Origin: Phorcus lineatus
Taxonomy: Eukaryota; Mollusca; Gastropoda; Trochida; Trochidae
Direction of reading: 5' to 3'
DNA length: 64,000 nucleotides
Assembly (NCBI GenBank): GCA_921293015.1
Contig: OV121086.1
Location: forward strand, 47,199,402-47,263,401
The notes below the pieces were generated by a model. That model worked only from the letters and a program-made list of their open reading frames with translations, did not search any database and was not told the origin of the DNA. Below are positions 1 to 21,654 of the stretch, piece after piece. Made by a program: the position numbers and the translations under genes. The first letter of the stretch is position 1; each line of letters starts with the position of its first letter.

Positions 1-3000
1 AAATGTTCACAAATTATCAGATTTTCTCTTTCATCAGGAAGAAATTCACTTTTCAATATCGTAGAGGAAACAATGAGTACCCTTAAGTGATTACTGGTTT
101 CTTAGAGACTCACTAGCATTTTAATTTCAAATGTCTTAAATATTATTGTTTCTTTTTTGATAAATGTTTTATTACAGAAATCCCTTTTACATAAATGGAC
201 TCCAGTCAAGGGCAGCAGAAGCCGCTTTTGAGTAAATTTATCATCCAAAACTGTGTTCCAAAGGAATATCGCTTGTGGGAGATCAAGGAGATATCGTTTC
301 TAGGAGATATCGTTTTGACATAACATTTTGAACAATGCCCTGCTACAGTCAAGTTAATGACATCACAATTGTTTTACATCATCAAGTAATGACATCAAAC
401 TGCTTTACCGTCAGAACCATGACGACGTCACAGTGCTATGACATCATCGCACTGAGAGTCTCATAGTAGTGCAGTGTTCAGAAACATTTTTCTTGGAATG
501 ATAAATAGAATCTCAAACAATTGGCAAATATTAAAAGTAGATCAAAAACATCATCAGTGTGTACATTACTTCTTAATCCAAATATGATAAGTTGCAAGTC
601 AAACATGTTGTTGTATGTTTGTAAAGGTATTGTTTTAAATTTATGATGGTGAATGTCATTCTGTAAATACTGCCAATAGATATTACATGCAGTTTGTGAC
701 GAGATGAATTTAACCTACTTTTCAAACACTTATGTCTGCTATTCACTGCGTTCCCCCTAAGGACAGTGTCTAATGCAATTTCTTTGACATTTAGATTTGC
801 CTGCGAATTCTTATATTTTCCTTTTATCTTTAAGACAATTAGTTCGCAATATTCTTGCTGTCGCATTACGGACCTCAAAGGATTATCTCTTTGATTTGAT
901 GTAAACTAAACTTTGACTGAAACTTCAAAGCTATTCTTACAATATATTTTATCGTGTAATGTATTTACCTACATAGAACTATTATAAAAGCTATGAATTA
1001 ACATTGTCTATCGCTTCGGTAGAACCATGTAATTACAAATTTACACAATTGTAAATTAATTGTCAAAAGGGATACAAATTTTATATATTAATTTCCAGTT
1101 TAGAATGAAAACAAAAGCGTTGATCATTTGCTTTCAAAGAAATAGTTTTAACTGCAGGTAAACCTGATCACAAAATTGCTAATAGTTGACTGATGAGTTT
1201 GCAGCTTTGCTCTTTTGATACTCAAGCTGTCTAGCACAACTCCTTTGGGTTAAATTTAGATACTTGTAGATTTATTTGTCTACGTTAATTTACCACCGCA
1301 AGAATAGTGATTGTATATTTGTGCAAATAACAATTAATATTGTGTTAGGTAGTGTCATTTCACGAGACCACAATGTTCACAAAGGCATTAGAAACTCAAG
1401 ATAACGTGTTGTTTCCATAGCAATACTAACCTGGAGGATAATTGCAAATAGCTCCAAGCTGGATCACTCGTTTCTGCTGTACCATTGAAGAACTGTGACG
1501 ACTGTCTGGTTTATTTTTGTCATGTAGGTAACTTGGGCATACTGTTTTCATACACACAACGTATAACTATGGATGTGACTGTAATACAACATTTGATCTG
1601 TTAAACATCATGAAGAGAAACATTTGATTATTTTTTAATATTTCATGTAATAATATTAGGTTTTTATCGGCAAATGATATTTGGAACCTGCAAACATCAT
1701 CAAAAACATATTATTTCCATCTGAATTTTTCTATTTTTATACACAAAATTCCACGGCTGGACAATAGTTTGCTTCAATTATATTTAATTACTTAATAAAC
1801 ATCTTTCTGTCCTTGTGTATGTTTTCCTCATCTACTACTACTAAATAAAAAGTGAACAAAGAACATCAACACAGTAACAAAGAGGTAAATGATTTCAAAG
1901 GCACCAACTTTAGTTATTGTGCTTATTGTGGTTTGTCAGTATAACATATAAATGAATTTGAAAATTGAAAGTTATCAAGTTCTCATTAATCAAATATTCT
2001 AAAAACTCTGAATATCCATCTACATTGATAAGTATATGTATGTGATGCTTATCTGTATGTTTATCATGGCAGTATAGATATACTGTTCTATCACTCTTTA
2101 ATGTCAGCATGACAATTGGAACATAATGTTTCACCCGATATGATTACTGAAAATCAAGACTTTATGAGCGTTTGGTAGATTTTTACTCCACAGTATTCAC
2201 CTGAAATAGATGAAACAATTTTTCTTTTAAAAAATCAGTTAATTTTCTACAGTTTTATACAAAATATTTACTATGAAAATGGTCAGTTAAATTGATGATG
2301 TAAGTTAATGTGAAAGTAATATTTTATCTAGTTTGTCTATTGAGATGAAGCCAACAGACGCTTGTTAGTGCCTGAACTTGATCAGTTGTGCACTAGTAGT
2401 ATGTTGCTTTGTTATGATAGTGCTGGTGATTAATAATTTTTCATTTGAATTTTATTTCAGAAATGCTTCAATCAATAAAGTTTGGCATAAGTTCATTTAA
2501 CTTTTTTACGCATTTTTTTTATGTTAATTGTTTCTTCAAGTGAACAACATTTTCGCTTGTTACTGTTTCCGATTATTGCCTTTGATTTCTTGGTTGCTTA
2601 CCTATTATTTTCATTTGTGGTGTAAATAATGCGCGAAATAGCGAACGTACCACATTAACAAACTTATATTTATAAAGATATTTGCTCTACATTCGTTATT
2701 AAACAAAATTTAAGCATAACTAAATTTATTCTGTTTTAAGGTTTGTCTTACATCAGTTCGAAGTTCAATTGTCTGCAAACAAATGTTTTCATTCAAATTA
2801 CTCATCGAAACCATTTCCGTTGACATTCTTGACTTCCTTATGTTTCTGAAGATATTGCCTTTCATCCTAGATAGACATGTCTTTTGGGACATCAAGAGAA
2901 ATCTCTAAAGAAACATTGGATTGTTTGAAAACAACTCTGTCAGATCATCTTCACTCTACAACCAAAGAAATAATCTTGGAATATGTCTTCAGGCAAAACA

Positions 3001-4135
3001 TCATCATTTCTTGAATACAAGACCAGAGCTAACTTAACTCATTGAAATAAAAATCAGCTCTTTACATCATGCCCTACATGTTCTTCGTGGATGTAGTAGA
3101 TTATTTTTAAAAGTCTATCAAAATTAGATAAGGATTCCTGTTTACATTGAATAGTTTCACTGCACTTAACGCTGTACCAAGGTAAACCTTATAAAAGATT
3201 CCAAGGACGTGTATTTCGATTGTCTGAACTATAATATATATGTGTACTACTGAGTTATAAGATAAAAAGTTGAATGTAAAATTTACGGGATTCATTTTTA
3301 TTTAACACCCGCAAATTTAATTTGATACCGACAGCGTTATTGTTAAACTTTTCATGCTCGGCCTCCTGCATAAATGTGAACATGACAACTGAACAACTAT
3401 ATATATTCTTTTAATTCACTCAGGTTTGCTTGCAAATATATTTCTAACTCGAATTCCATTTAAAAGCATGGCCAATCTCAGTACAAAACAATAACGAAAA
3501 ATACACCACAAAGAAGCCACATGGATATTTTCAAAGGCAGGCGTACTTAATCAGATTACGATAACATTATCGTTTATCGTGTGACTGACCTCAATAAAAC
3601 CCATCTTAAGTTGAATTTAATGGGTGTGTCTTAGTTCTAGGAGCAAAGCTGTTTATCTTTCATTAAAGTGAGATGTTAAGATTTTATGAGCAGGATCTGG
3701 TATACTCCATCTCTTTTTTCTAGAATTGTAAATCTAGTTTACAACGTATCGTCACGAAAAACATACTGCAACGTAATATTAACGTGACACATATGAAACT
3801 GTTGTATGGGGTAAATTTTACCATACCAAAATAAAGCTTTCCGTGGAGCTATTACAATTTCGTAAAGAATTGATATATTATTATCAGATTTTAATTTAGA
3901 GGAAGAAATCTTTGTGTACATGTATCACATATAATCACAAAATAAGAAAACTTTGAATGTATAAACTACGTTATTGTTACATAGATCAAATTTGACTATA
4001 CCAAAATAATCTTTACACGTAAATATATCCAATTCCTGTTTCCTTTCAATTGGTATATTGTTTTAATTAAAAATTATTTTCAACTAAAACATACAAAGTT
4101 AAAATAGGGAATATTGTCTTAGTTGCACTAAACAT
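1..4135. other. Gene-poor AT-rich sequence
   Basis: No supportable gene. Open frames are short, AT-driven and lack recognisable domains. The only structure worth noting is a cluster of TGACATCA-like octamers near the left edge, listed separately. No tRNA, transposase or reverse transcriptase motif was seen. Confidence 0.6.
358..448. promoter_or_regulatory. Cluster of CRE/AP-1-like octamers
   Basis: TGACATCA occurs at 358-365 and 390-397, TGACGACGTCA at 420-430 and TGACATCATC at 439-448, with a further ACATCATC near 377. CRE and AP-1 sites bind bZIP factors such as CREB/ATF and have the consensus TGACGTCA or TGAnTCA. Four related sites in 90 bp are more than I would expect by chance in AT-rich DNA. 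No adjacent transcription unit is visible, so this may equally be a decayed tandem repeat. Confidence 0.25.
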
Positions 4136-4251
4136 CAGGGCCTCCTTTCACAAGGCCCTAAGGTGATCATAAGTCCTTAAGGTAACCTTAGTTCAATGTT
4201 AAAGAATGGGAGATAAGGTTAACCTTAGTTGCTTTGTGAAAGGAGGCCCTG
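4136..4251. mobile_element. MITE with CAGGGCCTCC terminal inverted repeats
   Basis: A 116-bp fold-back sequence. The left end CAGGGCCTCCTTTCACAA is repeated as its exact reverse complement at the right end, and weaker pairing (AAGGTTAACCTTA-type sequence) continues inward. It has no coding capacity, so it would be a non-autonomous DNA transposon. The CAGGG terminus resembles hAT-type ends, but I see no convincing 8-bp target duplication in the flanks (left ...TAAACAT, right GGAATGTT...). The superfamily is therefore unassigned. Confidence 0.75.
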
Positions 4252-12654
<8,403 letters not shown>

Positions 12655-12785
12655 GCTAAGGGAGTGAGTTGGGGTTTAACGTGTTTTGAACAATATTTCA
12701 GTTATTAAACACGTGGATGACAAGCATCCAAAAAAGAGTGGACAGATCAGGGAGAAAGGGATCGAGCGAACAGACAAAAAGAAAG
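12655..12785 (-). mobile_element. Old SINE 3' tail, minus strand
   Basis: The block begins GAGTGAGTTGGGGTTTAACG, which is the reverse complement of the GGCGTTAAACACCAACTCAC-type tail of the better preserved SINE at 30907-31219. It continues with a CAATATTTCAGTTAT segment that matches the tail-proximal region. It also aligns with 19190-19325. The tRNA-like head is not recognisable, so this is a decayed or 5'-truncated copy. Confidence 0.55.
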
Positions 12786-15437
12786 TAGCTTCTGAAACAA
12801 AGTCAGGTCTTAGGTTGAGGCACATGTAAAGATATGTCAACAGCAAAAACGTCAACAGCTAATTTACGTTCATCATTGAACAGGATGTTATAACAAGACA
12901 ATGGACAAAAACAAGTATTTCTTGATGGGCTTTCTTTTTCGCTAATATTACTAAATGATTCTGCAGTAAAGTTGATTGCGTTAATAATTAGGCTTTCAAA
13001 TACAAAGTTCCAATTCTGTGGTTCTGCCGGGCTGCAAAACAATGCGTCATTGTACAGTGAGTAGATCAGTAATGTCAAAAAGCAAAGATTTAATCAAAAA
13101 AATGTGTGTATGTTTGATCAGTAGGGTTGTTCAGTTTTAACTTGAAACTGTTATATGTGGCTTTGATAGTTGTCAATGCCCGTAATCTTGAATTGTTATT
13201 GATACTTAAGAACCTAAAGCAGATATTGATGCCAATTATTATTAATCTGTTATTGTGCGAAAAGTCAGGTTTATTGCGTAAACAATAAAACGCATTCTTA
13301 ATGATATACTACTGAAACTTCAATTTATATCTTTTTCATAATATGAGTGTTTTTAAATATTTTGATTATATTACTTTGTTTTAAACAAATGTATTCTTAT
13401 CAAAATGATGAAGTTATTGCTCGACAATGACAAAACAGTTTTGTTGTCCATTGGCTTGAAGAACAACACATTAGGGCGTCCCCACATAAGTTTCATTTAT
13501 TTCTATTGTTCCATGAATACTTGCCAAGTTATTCCGAATATTTGTTGAACAGATCATTCAGAACTGTTGACGTTTCCTTTATCATTTGAGCAGATATCGA
13601 AAAACGATCTCATGTATTTTTAACAATTTCGAAAATAATTTAAATAAATGTGTGTCCGTTAATACAAAAAGGATAATGATATTGGCAAATGCTATGATTT
13701 GATAAAAAAATTTTAACAATACATCAAAAATCTTTTATAACTGCACCTTGGAATATATTTAGTGCAATGAAGACACAAATACTACTAAAATGTACGACTA
13801 TGACATTATACCGGAAGGGGGACATTATACTGCTTGCTATACAAAATTCTTTTAAAAAATGCATTAAAGCAAAATATAAAAAGAAACATACGAAACATTG
13901 TCAATACTTCTTTACACTTTCCGTCTAACCGTTATGTAGGTTAATTAATGCTGTGTACGACCCCTAACGGCACAAGTCAACAGTGAAAATACAATAATGA
14001 CGAAACAATCATTTAATTGTTTGAACAGACCAAATCGATCATTTCCAAACTGAGGTATGTTTACTTAACACAGGGGTGCTAAGGGGATATAATAATACGT
14101 TATTAACTGTGACCCCGGTCGGTGTGTGCATTTCTGAAATTATAGACAGTTGTGACATTCTGGCATCGAAATATATAAAACGTTTTTTTAGTAAATTTTT
14201 TTGTAATATGAAAAACAAGTTATTCTTGAAAGAATGTCCAATCACACCACCGTATGGCATTTCAGAATGCATGTAGAAAAGATACATACATGTGAACGTT
14301 GAACTTTTTAGCGCAGCGTAGACATTTGTTTACTTTCAAGGTGAGATTGAGAATACGCCGAAAGACTACATAGTGTTTCTTAGGACGCCAGGGCCTGGAA
14401 GCCATTGACTTGACCAATAGACATCTATCGAATGTTTGGGGCTCTGCACATCAGTGTTAAGCATTGAAAAAGAACATGGCAGTAAATTAGCCTTAATGTC
14501 ATTCGAAATACATTATCGATTTTGAAATAAACGTGTGCTCTTTGTTACCAATGTTATATTTTGTGACTTGATAATTTACAGCTTGGAAACACTTCAACTT
14601 AGAGACGAGTATCTGATTCCTTATTTGTAATTGTCCTAAAAGTAATTTATGTCTATTTTCTTAACTTACTTCTCAGTAAATTTGTATAGTTTTGTTTATG
14701 TTGCTCAGACAGTGATAAAAAAAACAACGCCATGTCTGTCATGTGATAAAATCCATTAAGAACAGTTTTTACATAGGGAGATACATGCTTGCTAAATTCA
14801 AGTTTCAAATAACATGAAATTTCCTTTGAATTATGCTCTTCGGCATATCAATAATGACAACACGTTTCATCTACAAATGCCAGTTACGATACAAAATTAT
14901 GAACATGAAATAAATATTATAACAATGAAAGGCAGAAACATAATTTGGTCCTACACAGCAAACAGAAATTAAGAAAGTACTTTTGTGATCTAATAGTGCT
15001 AACGTTGGAAGTAATTCAGCTCAAATTGCTACATCAACTGTCTTGCCTTATTTTACGAACCCAAAAATAGACGTCTGTCAACTATAAGCCTCTTCTTAGT
15101 CAAATCATTTCTAAACAATTAGCACCTGTGCATTTGGGAGATTAATTAGAATAGTAGAATGTGATAATAGGCAAATTTAGTTAACTAGAATATTTTCAGC
15201 ACTATATTGCTTCTGATGACAGAATAATTCTTTGTTACACATGCGTTATTCTTTTGTTATGAGTGAAACAAACTATTGCTAACTAGGACACTTTAAATGG
15301 TCATCTAATATATTCGCCGTTATATATTTAAGGGCAGTAGCACGTGTTTTGATAAGAATCATCTCACGAAAAAAAATGATTGAAATATTGTAAGGCAATC
15401 AACAGAGTCAGTTCATAAACGAACGTAACAAGTTCAA

Positions 15438-15570
15438 TTAAGACACTCGAATCCATTTTCTTAACATAAATGATTTAAAAGTTTTCAAACAAAATCGGCC
15501 GCCAACAGTTTTCGATTGATACTTCATATTTTCTATGTAAAACAGGTTGACTGATGTGGTATTTGACCCT
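15438..15570 (-). pseudogene. Exon-like fragment, copy 1 (KYQxKT motif)
   Basis: On the minus strand a pyrimidine-rich stretch ending in TTTTTTCAG precedes AGGGTCAAATACC, which looks like a splice acceptor at about 15570. Downstream the frame reads a peptide with MKYQSKTVGGRFC followed by TFKSF and RKW. The unit B counterpart reads IKYQAKTIDGNFC, TFKSY and RKW. The first part of this copy is in a different frame from the second, so it appears frameshifted, and it ends at a stop soon after RKW. No protein family was recognised. Confidence 0.35.
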
Positions 15571-17109
15571 CTGAAAAAATACATTTGGCATAAACCTATA
15601 TAATTAAGGAAACATTTAAAAACATAAAACCTGCCCTTCATCAGAGCATCTTTCTCATATGCAAACACTTCATGCCGGTACTTGTAAATTTACATGGTGA
15701 ACACTTTCTTCAAAACAAAATGAAATGATTGATTTTAACATTTTAGTTTTTTAAGCAATACAAAGATGTCAGTATTTATTGTTATCATTAAACCAAATCA
15801 GTTTGCAGCTTCATTGCTTTGGTTTAGTAGGTGTGGTAATCCGCAACAGAAGCACTTTTCTGCTCAACATACACTTTTAAAAACTATGTTATGTTTTTTT
15901 TTGTGGTGTCAATGTAATTGTGGTACGACATGTACAGTGAAAAATTATATAGTGCGTGAAAACCATTTCTTGTTTGAGTAGAATTCCTAAAAGGTCAGGT
16001 TACTTTTTCACTCATTGGAAACTTTTAACAGCATATCAGTGTGTCCAAAATGTAAGTTGACTAGCCAAACTAATTTTCAGCTAATTCAATTATTGTCGAT
16101 CATGTCTGGCTTGCTACTGACACAAATAATTTTCTCCCCACATTTAGAATTTTCGTAGTTGATATATCACTACAGAAAATAGCATCCTGCCATTTGAACA
16201 AGTAATTATTACTATTGTGTCACTGAGGGTTACTGAACTACACTGTGTCGTTGCCATGGCTATGTTATCCCGAAAGCGTTAACAGGCAGCTATTGTCCAT
16301 CTGTGATGCGCCAAAAGCGACAATATTAGGTTCCAGACATGAAAGTCTCATGTTTAGGCGTTCTACTCCAATCAGCTTTATTAATAATAAATATATAATA
16401 AAATATGTATAGAAAATAAATTGAAATTAGAAATGGAATAACTCGAAGTTATTATTATTATCATAATACACAAAATGATGTTTGAGTATCTATACGAAAA
16501 CTCAAACGTTTTGCAATATTCCGATCATAAAACGATGGTTATGACGTTCCAACACAACGGGTCAAAACCAAATGTTTTTCAGTCTTATTGTAATGACCCA
16601 AGCTGATAGCGAATTAACAGTATCCTCTGTTAAGGGGATGCACGTTTTCAGACTCTCTCTGAAACAGCATGTCTGCATACAAGTCATAACAAGAAACTTA
16701 AGACCATGAAACTTTTGTGTAGCATCACGTCGACACATAGGTAACACCTAGAGCGACTTTATGGCAGTGATTCTTTGCATTTATTTGAAAATATATATGA
16801 AAACGACACCCTGAAATTAACTTTTTTTTATTAGTAACTTACCAACTGGCTCATAAAAAAATCTACTCATTGCTATAGTTACAAGAGTATCTTTTATTAT
16901 CCATAAAATATTTTATATACTTATCATAATATCATATAATTTACTCCCTTTATTTACACACTTTTTGTCTTATATAAAACTTCATCTTAAATCTATCATT
17001 TTTCAAGAACATCTTAAACATAAACATTAAAGTCCACTCATATATGTAAATATATTACTCACTTCACTCTATATATGATTTTCCATTTTTTTAAAATTAG
17101 TGATTCCAG

Positions 17110-17215
17110 CTGAGATTGAGAATTCAGCTGACAAGTCAATTCCCAGTAATCAGTGGTAATGACGAACTTTCCGCCTTCATGTCATTCAGAAGATGTGTAC
17201 TGTCATGCAACATCC
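17110..17215 (-). pseudogene. Repeated exon-like motif, copy 1 (unit A)
   Basis: On the minus strand this carries the recurring pattern TTGCATGxCxxxACACATCT followed by xCxGAATGACAT. Its direct counterpart is at 28690-28785, and more distant relatives are at 19570, 20490, 32850, 33370 and 36090. The frame aligned to the best-preserved copy contains stops here, so this copy would be dead if it was ever coding. The shared TTACTGGGAATTGAC downstream ties it to the unit B copy. Confidence 0.35.
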
Positions 17216-18279
17216 TCATTCAAGAAAATTAGAATAGATTACTCTGTGTTATTAATAGTTAAAGTATTTACATTATTTATCCTTCTGAATGAAAATATAC
17301 TTTAACTATGTTATCGTTACTTACTTGCTTTCCTTGTACCATACAGTCACATTTTGAAAACTGTAAAAACAGATAATTAAAATATAACATGTTTCAAATT
17401 AAGAGTTCACTTCACTCCATAGTTGTAACCATAAATTCGCTGCTTGATGTCATGTTCAATGATACTGAAATAATCAGGTGTGTAACTACATGTTTTTACA
17501 TTCTAAAACCTGAAAATTCGAAGTGAAAACCTATATCCCTATTTTTCACTGCAGTATTGTGTATCATGGATTGTTAGAAAAATGAGATAAAAAAAGAAAA
17601 TGATATCAACGTGCTGAAATTTCAATCTACATCTATATGAAAAGGTTTATTTTAATATAATGATATGTAACAATCAAGACATTGTCTTGAAGTGTTATGT
17701 AATAATGATTTTTTCCACCGTAGATGCTTCAAGAGTGTATATTATTTTGTTTCAGTTTACTTAAAGGTAATTGTATTGGTAAGGAACTAAGGTATTTGAT
17801 TTTCTGAATTTTTTAGAGCCACTTGGAAAATGTATGACTGGTGTAATATACGTCAGGAAAGTTGCAGACATTTACGACTTGCGCTTCTCTACAATATGCT
17901 TGGGTAGCAAATTGGCAGCAAAAAATATGTGGTAGCATTTTATTAAAAAAGATTAAATTGTGTCATTCAACAGATGTAACCAAGGGATTTCCTTATCTTC
18001 AATATATTGGTTAATTTGATTGAATTGGATAAATAAGCGCTATTGTTTTTTAATATTAACGTACGGATACCCCACGATTATTTTATTTGAAAACCGATAA
18101 ATTTCTATGAAAAATGCAATTCAAATAATAGAATAATGAAACTTAAGACTAACTTGCACAATCTTTGAAGCGATTCACTTTTTCAGTCGAAAGGCTTTTA
18201 TGAGTACTCGCTAATTTTGGATCTAAATCTAAAAATGTCATTAACACATATACACAAATTTCCCTACAATACAAACATT

Positions 18280-18520
18280 AAGACGTATTTCTGAACACTA
18301 CCATTATCCCTTGTGTGACAAACAGCGAGGACACGCGATCCCCACTGCAGCATTAGAGGATTCCCAGACCAGAACAGATTAATTTCTTCAGTGTCACATC
18401 TGAATCACATTATCAAGCACACATCAAAGGAAAATGGAAACAAGTACTTATTACAACCACATTCAACTTTGCGACAAGTTATCATTATATGTTTAGAATG
18501 CCGTAATTTAAACTTTCATT
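18280..18520. other. High-identity island, copy 1
   Basis: From ACGTATTTCTGAACACTA to just past ATGCCGTAA, about 230 bp match 31659-31885 with roughly 12 differences by eye (about 95%), whereas flanking duplicated blocks are far more diverged. Both copies can be read in a plus-strand frame ending in an MP-stop, but this copy has a TAG inside it where the other has an AAC codon. A diverged third relative lies at about 35305-35400. It could be a constrained exon or RNA, a gene-conversion tract or a young dispersed repeat. Confidence 0.6.
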
Positions 18521-19189
18521 ATTTTTAATTCTATCAGCTACAATCAGCTAGAATGCCTGTGTTCTTACAAATATTTACATAAGTTATTGAGTGATTATGT
18601 TATCATTTTGATAGCTTGCAATTCACCGTTAATGGTTTGTGGTTGGAGTAACAGATTACACTTTTGCTCCTTTAATTCATATACTTTTATAGGCTCGCTG
18701 AGTGGGAAGTTTGCTTGTTTTCTTCCTCCATTGCTAATTCATTTGAGATCAATAGCAGGCTTGTTACACCTCTAAAATATTAAAACTTTTGTGTCACTTT
18801 GTTATAAAAAAAATTTCATTATCATCTTCTTATATCATCGGTACATTTATTTTTGGCATAAATGGATTCCCCTATGAATATTCAATTATAAGTGGGGTTT
18901 TGTCACAATCTTCAAATTTATGAACTCAACAAATAAAATGTTTCAAAGGGATTTTTACATTTGCAAGCAAAGTCTATCTTATTATTTTATTTTCTAAGTA
19001 GAGATATCAAGGCTAAAGGCTGTCTGGTTTTTGATGTGGACAAGGAAGTTAACCTTCAATTTAATTAGTTCGATATGACAATCATAAAGGACTAATTAAT
19101 AACTCCCACCCTAATTTATTCTGAGACAACTAATTAGTTTCGCGTAGATTAAAAACGAACAAATTATTCCTTCTCAATTTGAATTTAGA

Positions 19190-19325
19190 GAGAGTGGGCG
19201 AGTTATTGTTTAAAGTGTTTTCATCAGTATTTCAGTTATTAAACACGTTGATGAAAATCCTCCGAAAGAGAGGTCAGGACAGATGAGTGACAAAATGGAT
19301 CGAAATGATGAGGGACAAGACAGAA
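19190..19325 (-). mobile_element. Old SINE 3' tail inserted in unit A, minus strand
   Basis: It aligns with 12655-12785 (GAGTGGGCGAGTTATTGTTTA, then CAGTATTTCAGTTATTAAAC). It is absent at the corresponding point of unit B near 32620, where GCGTAGATTAAAAA runs straight on. It is therefore an insertion after the duplication, or was lost from B. The orientation follows from the tail homology to the SINE at 30907-31219. Confidence 0.5.
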
Positions 19326-19429
19326 AGAAGGCATAGAATTTTAGACTGAGAAACATGATAGACATATTGAGTGTCCATTCTTATATTAGAAAAATTATAA
19401 TAATCATTTAGAATTCATATTTCAATCAC

Positions 19430-19645
19430 ATCCCCTCATAAACGAAGGGTCAGATGAACAGGCTGTGTGAAAGATATGTGCTGAAGGTGATAATTGCGAA
19501 ACACATCATTTCCTGGAAATCAATATAGCATCCGAATGCCGCAATGAAGCCAAGTCATTATCACGATCCTTGACATCATATGTCATTCCTGTAGATGGAT
19601 CTTTGCATGCAATTTCCTCCTTCAAAAGACAAAACTTCTGCAATT
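19430..19645 (-). pseudogene. Repeated exon-like motif, copy 2 (unit A)
   Basis: The minus-strand frame reads IACKDPSTGMTYDVKDRD and continues to a stop shortly after DAILIS. The unit B partner (32685-32906) reads IACQDPSTGMIYDVKVRD and stays open for 73 codons. A 1-2 base indel after ILISR breaks this copy; beyond it, a shifted frame again resembles the partner (LQHISFT). Such protein-level similarity across a broken frame is what a decaying coding exon looks like. The function is unknown. Confidence 0.45.
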
Positions 19646-20439
19646 AATTGGATCATCGAACATATCAGAGGAACTTTGAAACATGTTTTCCAATCTTGAA
19701 ACTGAAGCTTAGAGTGCATTTAGGTTGTGAATTAAGTTTTATAATTCATTATTCTGTATTATTTCGACCATAGCCAAATTAATCACGCAAAGCTTCTTGT
19801 CTGCATTGGATGGGCAGATTAATCATATTTGTGACTGTCAATATATCTGATAATGGAATGAAAATGCAATAATGCAACTATCTGAATAATTTGTATGCCA
19901 CCATCTACCAGATAATTTAAGATTTCAAATCCTTTCCCCTAAAGCGTTGAAAGCATGTGTCTGAATGTACATCTCCTGAAAATAAACCTAGATATTTGCT
20001 CTGTGTTGGCCAACTCTTGCATAATTTCATTTGAACAAAAGTCATTTGCCAATTGAAGTAGAGAAATTTTAAGATGTTTTTTTCTAAGATTCACGATATA
20101 CATGGTCGCAATAAATTAAATATCTTGCTTTGATGACATTCAGAGCCTTTCATGTGAGAATTTACTTTAGCTTGCACTCAAAAGACATCTCTAGAAATGT
20201 TCCTAACGTTTCAGGTACTACATATGTTTAATCATCCATTTATTAACTAAAACAAATTTTGCTAGTTAATTAAAGGTGTATTTATTTTCTTCATTTGATG
20301 AATGCACTCAAATATTGAGTGAATAAAATAGACTTTAAAATTGAAAATTATCTTAAATTAGGGCAGGCCCCCTTTGAAGACATTGTTCTATATGCAGAGT
20401 AAGTGTTGAACTTCATAGATAACTGCAACATATTAATAT

Positions 20440-20545
20440 GATTTCCTTGATAAGCACGAATGATGAACTGGATGATCTTGAATATCCTACACGTCATTTG
20501 TCATTCTGTAGATGTGTCCCGCCATGCAACTTGCTCATTCCAGAC
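20440..20545 (-). pseudogene. Repeated exon-like motif, copy 3 (unit A)
   Basis: The minus strand contains GTTGCATGGCGGGACACATC followed by TACAGAATGACAAATGACGT, which matches the same motif at 33310-33420 and, more distantly, copies 1 and 2. Relative to copy 2 a base is missing within the ACAGGAATG segment, so the frame breaks. No family was recognised. Confidence 0.35.
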
Positions 20546-21654
20546 AACAGAAAGACCTCACTCTTTAGAATAAGGCGTGTGCAGTGTTTAAATCAGCGAC
20601 ATCCCTCTCCATTGAAATTTTTGAAAATCATCCAAGTTCAAATATAACTATGGTAATAACACTCAACACTATAGCAAATTAACACAATAAAGGATAATAA
20701 AAAATCATTGGTGTACTTCCTGTCACCCAATATATTTACCGTCCCTGTACAAATAGAAATGAGCAACACCATCCTCAATTATACAGTACATTGTCATTTA
20801 AGTTTCAATATTTTTTTGGTCTAAGATGTCTAGATGATGTTTGATTGAACACATTTGTGTAGATAACATTGTACAATATGTATCCTTATAATACCTGCAT
20901 TCGTAGTATATGTAATGTGAATTTGTTTATTAATGTTATCTAAGTCTTTTAGTCTCTTCATTAATCTTTACAAATGAATCTAATAACCTGATATATCTGA
21001 CATTTTACAACATATATTCTGATGGTTTAAGATAACTGGTTATTTATTTCATAGTCACATCCAGTTGAAATGTACAGGAATGGCTACTCTAGCTTGGTTA
21101 ACACAAACGTTCTCATCAATTGTATTGGCACCTGGTTAAGTTAATTTGACCGATTGACTAACCAGATCATTCGTGACCAGTCAATGTTGGATACTCCTGT
21201 AAGTAATAAAGAAGTTAATTTGGTGTCGGACAACTGGACCAGTACTGTCCATCTGGTATTTATCACGTCAGCTTGGTTTATAACAAGACTGCATTTGTTT
21301 GTAACAGGAAACGGTTGTAAAAATTATTCAACATCACTTGGTCATCACAAGTGCTCGTTATTCCAAGAGTCTCATTTGAAAAGGATAAAGTAACAGTTCA
21401 GTTATTAAAGACATTGCGTTTTTATCATAATATGAGGTAACAAGTTTCTTTAGTCAATCTAACTGAAAGTATATGCAAAAGACTGACTGTGACAAGAATA
21501 CAGAACACATATACAACAATCAACATACTTATCAATATAGCTCTCATCCTCATTAAGTAACGTAACTGAATACTTATCAATTAAGTTTAACACATCAAAT
21601 TGTATGAACGTGACAGACTATTTTTGCAATGAATATATATGTATATATATATAT

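Larger units (their letters stand above)
12800..21654. repeat. Unit A of an ancient tandem duplication
   Basis: Blocks in this interval match 23.84-35.23 kb in the same order and orientation. Pairs include 12960/24095, 13160/24260, 13420/24490, 13930/25055, 15045/26160, 15430/26560, 16060/27450, 17115/28695, 17400/28845, 18280/31660, 19450/32700, 20440/33310, 21160/34710 and 21545/35135. The offset grows from about 11 to 13.5 kb, largely because later insertions lie in unit B. Most blocks look heavily diverged by eye, so the duplication is old. No complete gene is visible in the unit, but several exon-like fragments on the minus strand are listed separately. Confidence 0.8.

Noticed and set aside
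1189-1225. CTGATGAG string as a hammerhead core
   Set aside because: No GAAA at the right distance and no pairing stems.
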